Shown: positions 34,301-47,049 of the stretch, piece after piece
Layout of the letters: each line of letters opens with the position of its first letter
Numbering within the stretch: position 1 is the first letter of the stretch
NCBI GenBank assembly: GCA_028532985.1
Contig: JANCIK010000007.1
Span: 3,348,001 to 3,412,000, forward strand
DNA length: 64,000 bases
Reading direction: 5' to 3'
Source of the DNA: Stropharia rugosoannulata
Lineage: Eukaryota; Basidiomycota; Agaricomycetes; Agaricales; Strophariaceae
Notes under the pieces: model-generated
What the model was told of the DNA's origin: nothing
Database searches by the model: none
Seen by the model: the letters and a program-made list of their open reading frames with translations, nothing else
Program-made: the position numbers and the translations under genes

Positions 34301-35455
34301 TAATTATGTTATTACTCACTGTATCTTTATACAGGGGTTCTATGACCAATTGCGAGATCATTTTCTAGGCCGGATACTTAACAGAGGTCGCCAATGGAGT
34401 GGCGATGATGAACCATACACTGACCAGGAGCGATCAACAGTGCGAATAGTGGGCGGCCGCATTTACCGACATAAAAAAATTCGGGTAAACTATACAACAT
34501 ATGACATGCAACGGGCTCAAGACTCACTGAATCCTCGCACTCACGCAAATATTATGCTGGTGGCACCAAATGACTCAGCTGGTGATCATCCCTACTGGTA
34601 TGGACGCATCATCGGCGTTTTTCATGCAGTCGTGCAGCATGCAGCACTCTCCGAGCCAGCAGTTATGGACTTTCTGTGGGTTAGGTGGTATGGCCTTGAT
34701 CCGAGCCGCCGCTCTCACTATGGATGGAAAGCACGCCGCTTACAGCGTGTTGGCTTTGTACGGCATGAAATCGATCCAGCAACCGGATGTTCTCCTGCGT
34801 TTGGCTTTGTTGACCCTGCCCATGTCCTTCGTGGCATACATCTCATACCCGCTTTTTATCTGGGTGAAACAACCGAAGATCTGCCGCCATCTGAACTTGC
34901 GCGTCTTCCTCACGAAAATGACACAGATTTCAACTTCTATTACATCAACTAGTAAGTTTATTACAAGTTCTACTACTAATTGTTCTAACCAATTGCTCTA
35001 GCTTTGTGGATCGAGATATGTTTATGCGCTTCCGTGGAGGAGGCGTTGGCCACAAAAGTACACGATCAGCCACTGACACCCTCCGCCATGATCGACACCC
35101 AACCGACACAGCACTTGATAATCATGCTGACTCGACTGATGCAAGTAGCGAAGAAGAAGAAGAAAGCACATCAAAAAGCAATTCATCCGAGAACACAGAC
35201 GCAGAAGTGGAATATCTCAACATGCTTCTTGCAAACGACGATGAATGGGAAGACAATTCAGATGGTGAGGCATCTGACAGTGATGGGTACACGTCGCTTG
35301 AGTTCCCAAGTACCTCCAGTGATTCAGAAGCGGAGGACAATGATGGAGGAATTGATTTCGAAGCGGAAGAGCTTTTGAACAATGTAGACGACGCTCTTGG
35401 ACCAGAAGACGGTGAATTTGACGAGGAGGAGTATCTTAAATACGCCGAGCTGTAG
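31355..35455 (+). pseudogene. Plavaka-type DNA transposase, ten exons, two frameshifts
   Basis: Exons: 31355-31540, 31593-32462, 32519-32745, 32794-33046, 33099-33265, 33316-33421, 33488-33908, 33957-34281, 34335-34951 and 35002-35455; every intron is GT...AG and 48-66 bp. The N-terminus is a C2H2-like finger (CIGCGNKFPSSKSLNYHYRH). The transposase core has LLLWSDSTHLTSFGTASLWP, VYAYFGNESKYTRGKPTSF, HHLAYIPK, ELMQAIWLLILDEKF, ADYPEK, HPCPRC and CPDLMHEFELGVWKAIF, the series seen in Agaricomycete Plavaka transposases. The C-terminus is Asp/Glu/Ser-rich. Frame is lost near 33735 (2 bp missing) and near 34225 (1-bp indel). Everything else is open, so this copy died recently or carries sequencing errors. 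Terminal inverted repeats were not found by eye. Confidence 0.85.
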
Positions 35456-37991
35456 ACATGACATAGAGGGCTGTATTTGAAGAAGTATAATTGTGTTATG
35501 ATTACATCTGCTTACAGACCTATGTAAATGTTTCTGTTACTTATAACGACTAGCACAAACGATCTATAATTGTTATGCTTGGTCTGGAATGTGTATAATT
35601 ATTTAGGGGTGTCTGGAAGGTCAACAGAATGTAGCATCGAGGATTACATTTGGATTTAAAGAGATCTGTAATCATTCTAACTGGGCTTGTCATATCTCAA
35701 ATTATTTTACCTGACTAGCAAGTGCGCAACAATAATTATAACACTCTTATGAATATACACAATACTTCCAACTTACTTCTAATTACTAAGAAGCGCCAGT
35801 ACTATGTTTCTGTGGATGGTAACCGAATGTAAGTAATGTCTATATACTTTTGAATACAAAATCCCTTCTAACGGGAACGCTTTTTTGCCGATGGTGTTTC
35901 GCAGGTGGGGGCGTGGAACGAGGACGACGCGCCTATGCAGACGTGAGCTCCACCTGTTGATGTTAAACATGGTATGTACCTCGATGAACCTCCGCTCCAC
36001 GAGACCGCATTTCCCAAACCGTGCTTTGGGCGTTTTCCAGACAGAATGAATCCGCATCGCAGGCGTTCCGGGAGCGAAATAAGGCTGCATGTTGCTCTCT
36101 TCGTCCAGTTTCTCGAAGCCCAGTTCCGTGCTGCAGTCGCAGAAGCGCCCTTGGCCGTCATAGAAGCCATCACCGTTGCCCCGACGCCGTCAGTTCAATA
36201 GAGCGTGAGCGAGAAAGAAGGAAGTCCCTGGCTCTGTTACAAGACCGCTGCGATGGTGAGATAGAATGCAAGATTGTCTTCGAAGAAGGCAAACGTACCG
36301 GGCAGCAACCCTTCAAGCTTCAAACTTCAGGCACTGCCCACATCCCGTACCAGCCGTAGACTTCGACGCATTGTTAGGTCACAGGTGGTGGGGAAAGACA
36401 AAAGGGTGACGCGGTGTCGCCAAAGCAATGGTTGGGCACTGGGGCCCCGGAACACAGCCGGAACGGAACTGCATAGTGTTTTGCTTTGTTGCGAGAGAAA
36501 TTTAAATAGTTATGTTCAGAGTACTAATGTTTCTTTGAAGTAGGCGTTATGTTCGAGTAAATGATAACCTGATTTTCGTGATTTATTCACTCATGGCTTC
36601 CTCACGACACTCGGCAGATTCTGTCATGTTCAGGAATCAGCAGTTACTTCGAGTACATCTTCCTCTCTCTCCGGTCCGTCATGTGCTATGAGAACTCGGG
36701 CGGGTCGACAACGTCATCTGGAACGCGAGAGGATGGGTACATTCGGTCCCTCTGCGCACAGTCACTCACACTCATATTATTATTTCTTATCCCTTCCTGT
36801 GCGTAGGTGATGGCATAAAGAACGGACAGAGTCGCAGTGACGATGATGTGGCTCTGCTTCTGCTTCTGGACTGCTGTATTGTACATGTGAGCGAATATGC
36901 TACATAGCAGACATTCTCTCGATACATACCACAAAGATAGATGGTACTGACGAATACCACAGTGTATACACCTAACCCCCGGAATGATTAGTCCGGACCC
37001 GGTTCACGTTATTTCCGAACTCACCAAGGAGCAATGCATATAAGATATTGCCGTTCAACGTTCAACTGCGGACCGATGGCGTCTAATTGAAAGGAAACGG
37101 GAATATCGCTGGACATGGTGCTGAGCTGCTTATCGTTGACCAACGATTTCTTACAAAAGCGAGGAGGATAAACGATGCGTTATATATGAGGACCGTGAAC
37201 TCATATATCAAAGAAGAGGCAGCTTCGAATTGCAACGCTCCATACGAGCTTCGCTGCGCGGCATGTACTATTATTACTGACACAGATACTTATTAACTTG
37301 GTGGTAGTTGGCCGTGTCCGGCGAGTTAATTATGCATACATACTTGACTCCACCTCAACATCTCCGCTTCACTTCTCCATCCACCTTCTACTTATGTACA
37401 AAGTTTCAGATGGGCGGAATCATCCCTAGCTCTGAGTGCCCATTGTTCAATATTCTCAATCACAAGCACACCACAATCATAATCACACAAACCAAGCAAC
37501 CAAACGCGAACGCACAACACTAAAATCTTGATTTCAAGTAAACATAGAGGCAGAAATACAAGTACATAGGCAACCTAGCTAGCATAACGACCGACCTATT
37601 AACGGTAACGATGGAGCACGGATAAGACAAGACAAGACAAGAAAAAAGAAAAGAAGAGAAGAGAGAAAAAGAAACACGACACGAAGAAAGACGAGAGCAG
37701 ACGAGAGGAGAGGAGGCGACTTGTGCAATGCGTGGATATTGGACATTTTGGTGATTCACAATTAAATCGGGGCAGATGGTACGGGGTGCACGAAGCAGAC
37801 GGGGGTGAAGCCGGGGGAAAATGCGTAGGTATACGTGGAGAGGTGTGAATCAGGTGTTGGGATGTTATAGCCAACGTGGGACCAATTTGGGGCACGCGCA
37901 CACACCGAGGCAGAGCGCTTTTAAATACAAACCCAAAATGAAAAGACGAGACGAGACAAGGTAGGAAGGGAAAGAGTGCACTGGTGTACAA
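35456..37991. other. no supported gene; polypurine tract at 37620-37720
   Basis: AT-rich sequence without a recognisable domain. 35779-36201 (minus) has two overlapping 100-codon frames that could be a gene remnant, for example VWKTPKARFGKCGLVERRF, but I could not identify it. 37620-37720 is almost pure purine on the plus strand with repeated GACAA units, and a similar GACGAGAC patch lies near 37945. Confidence 0.5.
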
Positions 37992-39810
37992 CACTACACC
38001 CCCCCGCCCTCGACGTCCTGATCGCCCTCGGCGTCGCGGTCGCGCTCCTTGTCAGCGGGTGCGCGCATGTCGACTTCGCCGTCCCCATCCGCGTCTGTAT
38101 CTGCATCTGCATCTGTGTCCCCGTCTGCGTCGTGTATTTCTGCATCCGCATCGACGCTCGCATTGGTATTGGTGTTTGTAGGCGCAGTCGCAGTCGCGCT
38201 GGGGCACGGGGCGGCAGGCGTGCTCTGCGTCGCGTCTGCTTTTGGTTTGTCTGCTGTCGGCGAGGGAGTCGCAGGGGCGCAATAGGTTTACTCTCTTCGC
38301 CCATGGTCATGTTGCCATTCGCAGTCGCAGTCGTAGTCGTAGTCATAGTCGTAGTCCTACCATCCCCGCTATCCGCAGGTTGCGGGGCAGCAGGAATATC
38401 CACCACGGCGTGCTGCTGTGTCTGTCCTTGTCCAGAACCAGAGCCCCGGGCAGCGACGCCGATGCCCAGTCTCCGCGCCGAATATCATCGCGAGGTCGTC
38501 CATGCTTGACAGCCCCGCAGTGTTCGTCGGCGCCTGTGATGGCGGCGGTATGGAAGATCGCTCCCAGGACTGCGCCTGCTGGGTCTGCTGCCCGCCACTT
38601 ACACCGCTGGCGCTTCCTGTGCGCGACGGGACGCGGCTGCCCTGTCCTGACGGTGGGGGCATGGAGCCGAGCTGCTGCCCAGACGCATTCGACGCAGTGG
38701 AGAAGATGTTGAACCAGATCTCCGCGTTGGGCCCGACGGGAAGCGTCAGCGGTGGGGCTGGGAAAGGAGAGTAAGTCAGTCAGTAACCTGGTGATGGATG
38801 GCTGTTATAAAAGTAGGGCGGTAGAAAATAGCAATGTCGCCCGAGGAATATAAAAAGGTAATAGGAAACAAGACTCGGACTCACCGCTTTCTATGATCCC
38901 CCGGTCCCTTCCAGGACCGCCAGACACACCGTCATGCGAGGGCCACTCGAGCCCAGTCCCGTTCCGCCCTGCTGCTGCTGCGCCTGACTCCGCTCATCCG
39001 CCTCCAAAAATGCAGAGAACATGTCGCCTCGTGGCTGCGGTGCATGCTGCTCATACCCGCCCGCACCAGGCCCGGACTTAATGAACCACAGACCGCACTG
39101 AAGGGGTGGGCTTGGGTCTGTATGCAATGCGGTGCCGCATGTGGCCGTTAGTTGCGTGGGTTGTTCACAGGGGCAGGGCTGGATGTCGGGGTTCTTGCCG
39201 ATCGTGATATTCGAGTGGCCGCATGGGCATAGAGAGCGGGTGGAGGTTGTTATGACGTTGAGTGCAATGCAGCGGACCAGAGCGCAGAGGGAGGGGGCGG
39301 GGATGTTGTCAGTGATGTACACCTGTCGTCGCTGTGAACGACAAGAGGGGAGGGGGAAACAAATGAGGGCAACACCCGATGATTCAGAGCCGACAAGGAA
39401 AGCTTTTGTGGACCCGGAGAAGAAAGGTGAAGGACGAGGATGTAGCGGCCGTACGCGGCAACGGAGCCCGATAGGTCCTCGTCCTAGGTCAGCGTGAATC
39501 TAGGGTAAAGGGAGTCAAAACAGGCCCTAGGGACGTCGTATCCCGCAGGGACTGCAATGCGAGCGTTCCTGGTCTGAAACGAGCTCGCATGCAGCCCTTG
39601 CCTCGGGCAGTCGCGCAGCACTCTCGACGGAGAGCATGGCGCGGACTTGCTACACGGTAAGCTCCTGCAGGTCGAGTGTGAGCGCGAGACGCTTGGCGTA
39701 CGTAGAACGATGCACTGTAGGATAGGTTATCAGAGATTGCATGAAAAAGGGAAAGAAATGTAGGGGCTTACGCAAAATTGTCTGATGAGTGCTACACGAG
39801 GAACAGGCAA
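37992..39810 (-). pseudogene. hypothetical multi-exon gene with Gln/Ser/Pro-rich and acidic tail, likely broken
   Basis: Minus-strand pieces in order: HRSTYAKRLALTLDLQELTV, then a TAG at 39652-39650, then QVRAMLSVESAARLPEARAA (about 39720-39590); a Cys-rich piece LCPCGHSNITIGKNPDIQPC with later CGLWFIKSGPGAGGYEQ and an AQQQQ run (39322-38891); NAEIWFNIFSTASNASGQQL (about 38735) and a Ser/Gln/Pro-rich stretch; and a tail rich in D-A-D-A and D-G repeats ending near 37995. A one-base frame change near 38280 separates the basic-looking frame from the acidic tail, which is the better one. I do not recognise the family. The C-x-C and C-P-C motifs might bind a metal. CAG to TAG would explain the stop. 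Confidence 0.35.
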
Positions 39811-40033
39811 AGAACGAGGTAACGGATATTGACGGCCACCCGTAGCCCCAAGTCAGTCCCTGGATGAGTCCTTCCAGGGGATGTGGTGGCCGTCGTTATC
39901 GATGGGCAGAACACGCGTCGACGATGGCGGGAACATAATTTAGGGTAGGCTTTTGTGACTTTACTTTCGGAACTGGAAGCACAATATAGAAAATGTAGAA
40001 CATAATAAATTCAATTTGACATATGCATACAAC

Positions 40034-40798
40034 CTACGGCGTGGAGATTACTATAGCGTCCTGTTTCCAATTTTCTGGGGAAGAAGAGGGTTGGGGCGTC
40101 CTTCGGGCAAGCGCAGACGGCGGCTGGTACGTGGGTGCCGTGAATGTGAAAGACGAAGGCGGGTGCGGCGTCTTGAACGCTGAGCCTGACTGAGACCGGG
40201 CTGTAGCATGCGCTGAACTAGCAGATCGCGCGCCGCGCGGTTGCAACGACGACAGTGTCTGGAACGAGGACGGCGCAAACGGTTTCCCCGATGCGGTGTG
40301 GTACATCGCACTGCGAGGTTTTGCCGTGTTCGGTGGGTTGGTACTTGGAGTCCTGAATGCAGGTGCGCCGTATAGTGGTGCCGGTTTCTTTGAAGACGCA
40401 CGATGGCCAGACGACACTGAATTGGCAATGGGTGGAGGGGATGGGTCAGAGAGACGCAGTCTCTTGCTTATAGAGTCGTTGTTAGCATTGCTACGCTTAT
40501 TTGCGCTACTGGCAGGGGAAGATACCACAGGAAAGTTGTACCGCGGTGTCGAAAACGATGTAAATAAGCTCAGATAGCAGCCGTAAGATCACAAAACGAC
40601 GTACCTATCTGATGCTGGAGGAGGAGAACATAGAGCTGTAAACACATCAACGTCAGACGGACCATCCTGGGAATGGTGAAGCTGCGTGCTGATATCCGGG
40701 GTCAGGTCAAACAGTCCTGCGGTGTATCCAAGGTGCATCCAACTATAAATGGCATTGCGCAGGTTATTAGCCCGGCTGTCACAAATGGAGTCATGCAT
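40034..40798 (-). CDS. hypothetical Ser/Pro-rich protein
   Basis: Exon 1 (40798-40606) gives MHDSICDSRANNLRNAIYSW and GLFDLTPDIST, ending in PPPASDR before a GT donor at about 40604. Exon 2 (from about 40560) continues with FSTPRYNFPVVSS, NKRSNANNDSISKRLRLSDP (a possible nuclear localisation signal) and long Ser/Thr/Pro/Ala stretches to the stop at 40034. The disordered, basic composition suggests a nuclear protein. No domain is recognised. The ATG at 40798 lies near a possible splice acceptor, so a further upstream exon is possible. Confidence 0.4.
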
Positions 40799-41452
40799 TA
40801 CTCACAGCTTGGGTTATGCGCCACAAGATTAGGGAAAGACATACAAGAGGATTTAACGGCCAAAAATGTGGGAGAGTAGTAGGCAGAGCTGAGCAGGACT
40901 CTATGTAAATGATTTATAGATAGATGATTCAAAGATCATATTGTCTCTCTCCCTCCCCCGCACAAACACGTCCAAGAGCAAGGCAGGCTACAAGGATAGA
41001 AGCCGCGGAATGCTCAGGCTTGGATGCTTCTACTCTGCCTCGCAGGCACTGAGCAGTGACGAGACTGACGGCTCCCGCATCAGTCGCTCGTGCGCGGTAG
41101 CAGTCGCCATTTATGCATGTGTCACTATCCCTAGAGTTATGATGCATATGAAACGTTCCCATGAATTCTGTTACTTTCCTGACATGCGCCTGTAGTGTGA
41201 AAATTTCGCAGCCTTCGACTAAGGAGTAGAATATTACATGATCAGTCCTACTTGCTTTGGTGGTACTTAACTACATTAGAGCAGTAGGTTGCCCATGCCA
41301 CTTGGTCTCTCATTTTTGACTCTTCAAATGTCGTTTCCAGTTTTGATCTCAACTTGTCATAAGCAAGGAGGGACCTGCTCTTCAATACGAAGAAGTTTAG
41401 TGGGCTACTAGACTGAAAGTGGTGAAGTTCTTTGGTAATCTATAAAACGGGT

Positions 41453-44400
41453 TTAGCAAAGAGTCCCAGTTATATCACTACCCAACAGAAAACTGACGAT
41501 CAGCGCTGCATCGGCTGCATCTGCAGTAGTGGGCTGCATGAAAGACAATCTCTTCTGGCAAAGTGCTGCACTGACTTCCTCAAGGACAGAGTCACCAAAT
41601 GCTGGGGAAGATTGGGGCTTCGCAAAATCAGTATCACTGGGTAGGGTAAAAGTTGGTGAGATCTGCATACCTGTACCCCCTTGACAAAAGGCAATTCCTT
41701 CAAAAGCTTGGGAGCATCCTCACTCGTCCAGCATCCATATTTTTGAACAATTAGCCTCTGGGCAAGAATAGTCGCCTGCCCAATGGATACAAGGTGTGAT
41801 GCCAAAGGAGCATTTGAGACCTGTGAAAGCCAGGAATTGTTCACGGGCCCTAGGGTAAGGAGCGCATGCCAAATTTCGCTTACAGCAAGATGCCTGATTG
41901 GCTGGTGGAGCCGTAAATGTTTTATTGGGGGAAAATGTGCCACGTAGCCATAGTGGGTTAGTGAGGTGAATTTGGTATGCTGCGCATGCTGGTCGACCGA
42001 GGAAATTTCGTTCATAGCAAAGATAACCGGGATATCATATTTGAAGAGTTGGGAAACAATTCGTTGTATTAGTTGTGGCGTTAGGATGACTCCAAAGTGC
42101 TTGTCTGTGTATGCTTTGACAACTCCTGATATTTTACTTCCAGACCATTGCCAGTATATTTTGCCTCCTGAGTTATTGCTAGTCAGATTTGCCCAGATGT
42201 TGGTGTCGTAAAGTGGTATTCTTCGGCTAGATAGTGCGAGGAATTCAGTCATGAGAGGCCGCAAGACATATAAGTACAGTGCGAGGTGTCTGGTCAGGTC
42301 TCGCGGAAAAGCGAAGAGACGAATGCTGCTGTCTTCTTTCTTTGCCGACAGGGCCTTTATTGGGTCATTGAAGATAACTAGGCCGTTCTTCAGAACCCAA
42401 ACATTGCGGCCAATGCCTTCCTTTGAATTGAAGCGAATGTAGCCATACTTGAATTCTTGCAAACCGATTCCACATGTTAGAGCAAGAACCTTGGCCAAGC
42501 TTGGCAGAACTAATGACTGTTCTTGTTCAAGCCATGTTTCTGTAGCCTTTAATGAGGGCCCAAAATTAGAGCAAAGGCGGTGCCTAGTTTCTCCTTGTCG
42601 GAACAACAAGTCTCGCAAGGATGATGTCCATGTTTCTAACCACCTGTTATTCTCCTTCTGCTCATGAGGTGCTTTGGATGAGGAGAGGTCGTCCACAAGT
42701 TTGTCAACTGGGAAGTCAGAAGCAGAAATTTCATCGGGAAGAAGGTTCTCGACAGAGTCTTGAAAATTAACAATAGACACTTGAGCAGCTGTAGCCCAGC
42801 TCCGAAGGCTGATAGTTTTAGGTGTTGACTCTCCGCCCGGCTTTGAGATTTCAATGCTGGTGTTGTTGACAAGTAATGCGTTGATATGTGCCCCTGTCGA
42901 CTCTGTTTTCGCTCCTCTTGCAGCAACCATCCAAACTTGGGTATTGCGTTGAAATGGAGTAACAAAATGGAGTCCGTTCTTCCAAACTACATAGTCTTGG
43001 AACTTTTCGAAAGCCCTGAAATTTTATCTATCAGACTTACGCAGGGATACTCGCTAAGGATAACGCAACTTGGACAGATGAGCGGCAAGTCCTGCTCCGC
43101 AATTGGGACCTTCAGAGGCCTCCATTATGTTTATGAGCAATATCGATGATTTCACTAAATGTGCATGTTAGGTGTCTCAAATACCACAAGTAAATGGAGA
43201 ATTACCATTTTCCAGAGCGGCCTGGAGCTCCTTCTCCACCTCATCGTCATTTTCATAGTCATCGATGTCACTGTCCTCATTCTCATCTTCGTCTTCTTCG
43301 TCCTCATAGTTATCGTCATCATCTTCATTTTCATCATGCTCAGCCTCTTTATTATCTCTACTCCATCTTTCATTGCCCTCAATACTGGCTTTGCCTGGAT
43401 AATCCAATGAGATGAGCGGCCTATATGCAAACATGGTGATTGACTGACCTGTCTGCATTTCTAAACAGAGTTGTTCAGGTTGCTGTCCCAAATGGAATGG
43501 TGCATATTCAGACATCTGATAAGCCTCTAGACGGACTACCTGGAAATATATTATGCGAAGGCAAAATTGCATTTTGCAGCAGAGTGATTTCACTGATGAC
43601 GCAGTCTTATAGCTTTTGTCGGTTATTGAAGCCAGGAAGAGGAGTTGTTCTGTGGGACAAGCAAAATTGCTGTCGCTACGACTTTGGGAAACAAGGAGTG
43701 CATTGAACAGCATGTGAAGAGATTGAGAAAGCCGTGAGCTGTGTTTTCCCTTAAGTTTTCCCTTGAGGGCCTGCAGTAAGTCATAGAGCCGGGAGCTGTT
43801 TTTCAACAGGGCTTCCGACGTACCCGCCCAAAGTACATTCGCTAAGGCCTTCTCCTTTTGGTTGACTGAACGAGACAAACCAACTAGTCGAAGCAGCATG
43901 GTCACCATTCTCACAAGAGGCATGCGGTAGTGGAGCACGTTTGCATCTTCAATTATTCGAAAAGGAGCGAGGTATGTACTCTCCCTGAACAGAAGGCTTC
44001 AGATGCAAAACAAACAGGGACAAGGTCTGCACTTACCTTGGGCGAAGCGAGCCTTGAAATGACCCATGTATGGTAGATACAAATGTTTGCGCATTGCGTA
44101 TGTACTCTGTAATGTCCTGTCGCAGCCTGATAAGGCCTTCTTCGAGGGCCTTCTTAGCGGGATCCACCTGAAGATACGCTCTTTGTTTGGTGGGTAGGGA
44201 GATTAAGTTCCGCAGTATCTCTGATGTTTGCGCAGGAGTTTTTTCAATGGTTTTCGATAACAATTCCCGGTGCTTTGGCCAGTTGAGATGAATGAACCAA
44301 TTAGAGTCTGGGGAAGCTTCATACGTTCTTGTCGAAAACGAGGGAATAAGGGCAGAGTTGGCTGTCACTGATGATGGTGGAGCATAGTTGGTCAACACAA

Positions 44401-45459
44401 AAATGTGGTTTTTTCGTGCTGTCGAGACCACTGGTTGTGGGAGACTGAGATTTTGGCACCACATTCCCACAATTGTCTCTGGATGTTGTAGGTCCTTGTG
44501 GACCTTGCGGAGATGGCTGTAAAACTCGGATTCTGGGGCACCTTTGTAAGATTCATTTCGAGCGATCCAGACTTTGCAAGAGGGGCATTTGTAGCGGAAG
44601 CGAATGCTTTGAAGGGTGTCTGCCACAGCGATCGGGCTTGCCAGGGTTTCTGGAAAGTTGATTTTGTCCAGGGACTTACAAGCCTTGTTTCCAGCAAGAA
44701 GCTTCAAATGGATCACCATGTCGCCAAGGATTCTTGTCTTTTTGGGGTTAAACGCAAATTGATGTCTGCGATCCAGATGCAGGAGTAGCTGATCGGACGG
44801 AAGTAGCACCCCATGCTCTAGGCATACAAATATCTGTATCTCAGGTTGGTAGTGTAAGCCAAGCAGATCAGGTAGTGAACATGGCTGGTTGGTGCTGCTA
44901 TATATTTGTGAGCACTTGTGGAGGGTCATGTCTTCCAGGGATTTCAACACTGAATTGTTCAGGAACCCGCTATGTGCATGGGTTCCCAGGGGCTTCGTCA
45001 TTTCTGAGAGGTGTCTCTGCTTTGACTTTGAACTGGAGGGGAATTGAGGCTGCCTAGTTTCTGCTTGAAGTTCTTCTTGCATAGTGTCTTCTTCTCCACT
45101 GTCGGTTTCGACTCTGTTCTCTGCTCTCTCCATCTCATGGTAGTCCGAGTCACCAGACCCTTCTTCGTCACTGCATACTGCTAGCAATTCCTGGGATTTC
45201 TTCAAGCGAGGGCGAAGTATGCGAGGAACAATCTCTGCCTCCCAGGTCACTGAGCCTCCAGGTGGTTGAAGCGAGGGATTGAGGATAGGCGCTGCATCCG
45301 GACGTGGGGGTGGAAAAACACCAAGAAAAACTTGTCTTTTCTTAGCGCGAGAGCGAGAAGTTACTCCAGCCAGGGTGTCTGACACAAATGGTTAATGCAA
45401 TATAGACTCAAGCTAAGAAGCTTACTACTTAGAGAATGCGAAGAAATGCCTTGATCCAT
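41453..45459 (-). CDS. large DUF3505/OrsD-like zinc-finger protein
   Basis: Start at ATG 45459 (MDQGISSHSLS), a short first exon spliced to TLAGVTSRSRAKKRQ. The 450-codon second exon has an acidic stretch and two C2H2-like units: VCLEHGVLLPSDQLLLHLDR (about 44830) and KCPSCKVWIARNES with YSHLRKVH (about 44595-44505), as in DUF3505/OrsD-type proteins. The next exon (43970-43190) ends in an Asp/Glu-rich run of some 40 residues. The exon 42930-41670 holds VWVLKNGLVIFNDPIKAL, LFAFPRDLTRHLALYLYVLR, KIYWQWSGSKISGVVKAYTD and HFGVILTPQLIQRIVSQLF, a C-terminal region I associate with RecQ-like and telomere-linked genes in Agaricomycetes. Last exon about 41610-41453. A possible TAG in the small exon near 43070 is unresolved. 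Function unknown; nucleic-acid binding is inferred. Confidence 0.55.
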
Positions 45460-46399
45460 TTTGCAATATGCGTCAGCTCCAGCCTCTCAGAATATAAAGA
45501 TTGGATTAAAGAGTTGGAAAAGAGCGGCAAATATTTGTTTGACAGCCGCAGCACCTTTGTGGACCCTGTCATATTTGTCATCCATGTGGGCAGGGGGAAA
45601 CATACATCCCCTTGTTCTGCCCCATCTGAAAGTTCAACTCACTGTGTATATTGTCCTACATACAACAGGCAAGAATGTTAATACAGTACAAGGTACCAAT
45701 TGCACTCACATCATAGGTGACTTTGGTATTCCACTAAGTTAGGCCCGAGATCCAAGTCCAGATTTGGGAAAATTGGGGGTTCTTACTTATGACGAAGCTC
45801 CCACTCATAACTCAATAAGTATTCACAAGTCCTGCCAGTGGCACAATTCCAAAATAATCAAGTATTTATTTGGAGTAGCAACAGCGCAGTCACTGTTGCG
45901 CAGTCATGTCATTTTTTAGAAATGATCTTCGCCAAAACTTCGTCTCCTCAGAAGCTCCAAAGTTCAAACGTTCAAACTCTGTCTATAACACCTACTTATC
46001 ACGGAAATGTGATGGCAACTTAACCGAAGTCGCCGAGAACATCACCAGTTCAATATCACCCCATTCTGATCGTAGAACAACGGCCAGTATGTCTCTCTCG
46101 TGGACGGGTTCACAATATTGAGAACTCGCTCTTGGGCTTCTTTGGGGGTGGACGGCTTTGGGATGATTTCCTTCATCTTTTCGGATAATCCAGTCTTGTC
46201 CCGCTTGATGTTGTTACGTGCTGATCATGTTTCCGCAGGTGAGTCTTTTATCTACTGAGATATTTATGGGAGAAAAGACGCACCCATGTCTGTGTCAATG
46301 GCCCCAGGATATATTGGGAAGGTTACTGCAGTAAGCATGGGGCAATTTAGGTGAGTATTATTTAATCAGAGCGTATCAAAACACTCCATGGCATACCTA
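45460..46399. other. no supported gene
   Basis: AT-rich sequence with short ORFs on both strands and no motif. It includes the promoter side of the OrsD-like gene. Confidence 0.5.
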
Positions 46400-47015
46400 G
46401 TCAGTCATTTTCAAAGTGTATCTTCCTTATTGCCTAGTTCAGGGCAGCCTTGCTTGTACCGTAATGATATGCAGTGCATCAGGAGGTTCATCATCTTCCA
46501 CATGAACCGCCCAGAGGAAGAGCTGATGGCCACGAAGCGCGGCTCGCAGAAGTGGATGGAGAGCCTGGAAGAGCACAATGGGGCCTGTTGCGTTCACCTG
46601 GCGTTTAATTATGCATCAGTGCAGCCCTTGGATGAACGAGGCCGAATATATGACATATATGACGCACATGGAAGTGTTCATCGACTCTTCACTAGGTGCA
46701 ATGCTCGCGACGGGTGCCGGGTAGTCTCCAATACCTGCAGTCTATCAGCGAAATATTACTGATCAGCCAGTGGAACACCTGCTGGCATTGGCGATGACTG
46801 TGTTGACGTGCCCCTGGTGCGCCTGGATTTGCTCCGCCGCTTTGTTGCCGTCCACATCCACTGCATAAAGTTTCACAAGTGCAAGCCACTCTGGGTATTT
46901 CTGGTGAAGCTCCTTGAGTGCTTTTGCGCTGCCACCTTCGGGATCATGCAAACTTGCATATGCGAACGTGCCATGACGAGGATATTCGTGAGGAGTCCAA
47001 GACCTGCAGGGTTTG
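46400..47015 (-). pseudogene. short-chain dehydrogenase/reductase, broken and truncated
   Basis: Minus-strand pieces match the N-terminal half of an SDR: GLGLLTNILVMAR (about 47005, after the Rossmann glycines), FAYASLHDPEGGSAKALKEL, LVKLYAVDVDGNKAAEQIQA, HVNTVIANA (the N-A-G region), an intron about 46803-46760, DYPAPVASIAPSEESMNTSM, a second intron, then VNATGPIVLFQALHPLL and, one frame over, RFVAISSSSGRFMWKM. The catalytic Y-x-x-x-K part is absent. SDRs use NAD(P)H to reduce carbonyls in the cytosol. With a frameshift and no active site, this copy is dead. It directly follows the Mss1 remnant on the same strand. Confidence 0.65.
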
Positions 47016-47049
47016 AGTCATTGACACAAGACTGGAGCAAAGAAGATTC

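Noticed and set aside
43159..43410. Plus-strand ORF rich in Ile/Val/Phe (membrane-like)
   Set aside because: It is the complement of the Asp/Glu-rich run in the OrsD-like gene.
46388..46762. 124-codon plus-strand ORF
   Set aside because: The minus strand here gives clear SDR blocks (VNATGPIVLFQALHPLL, RFVAISSSSGRF), so the plus ORF is a shadow.
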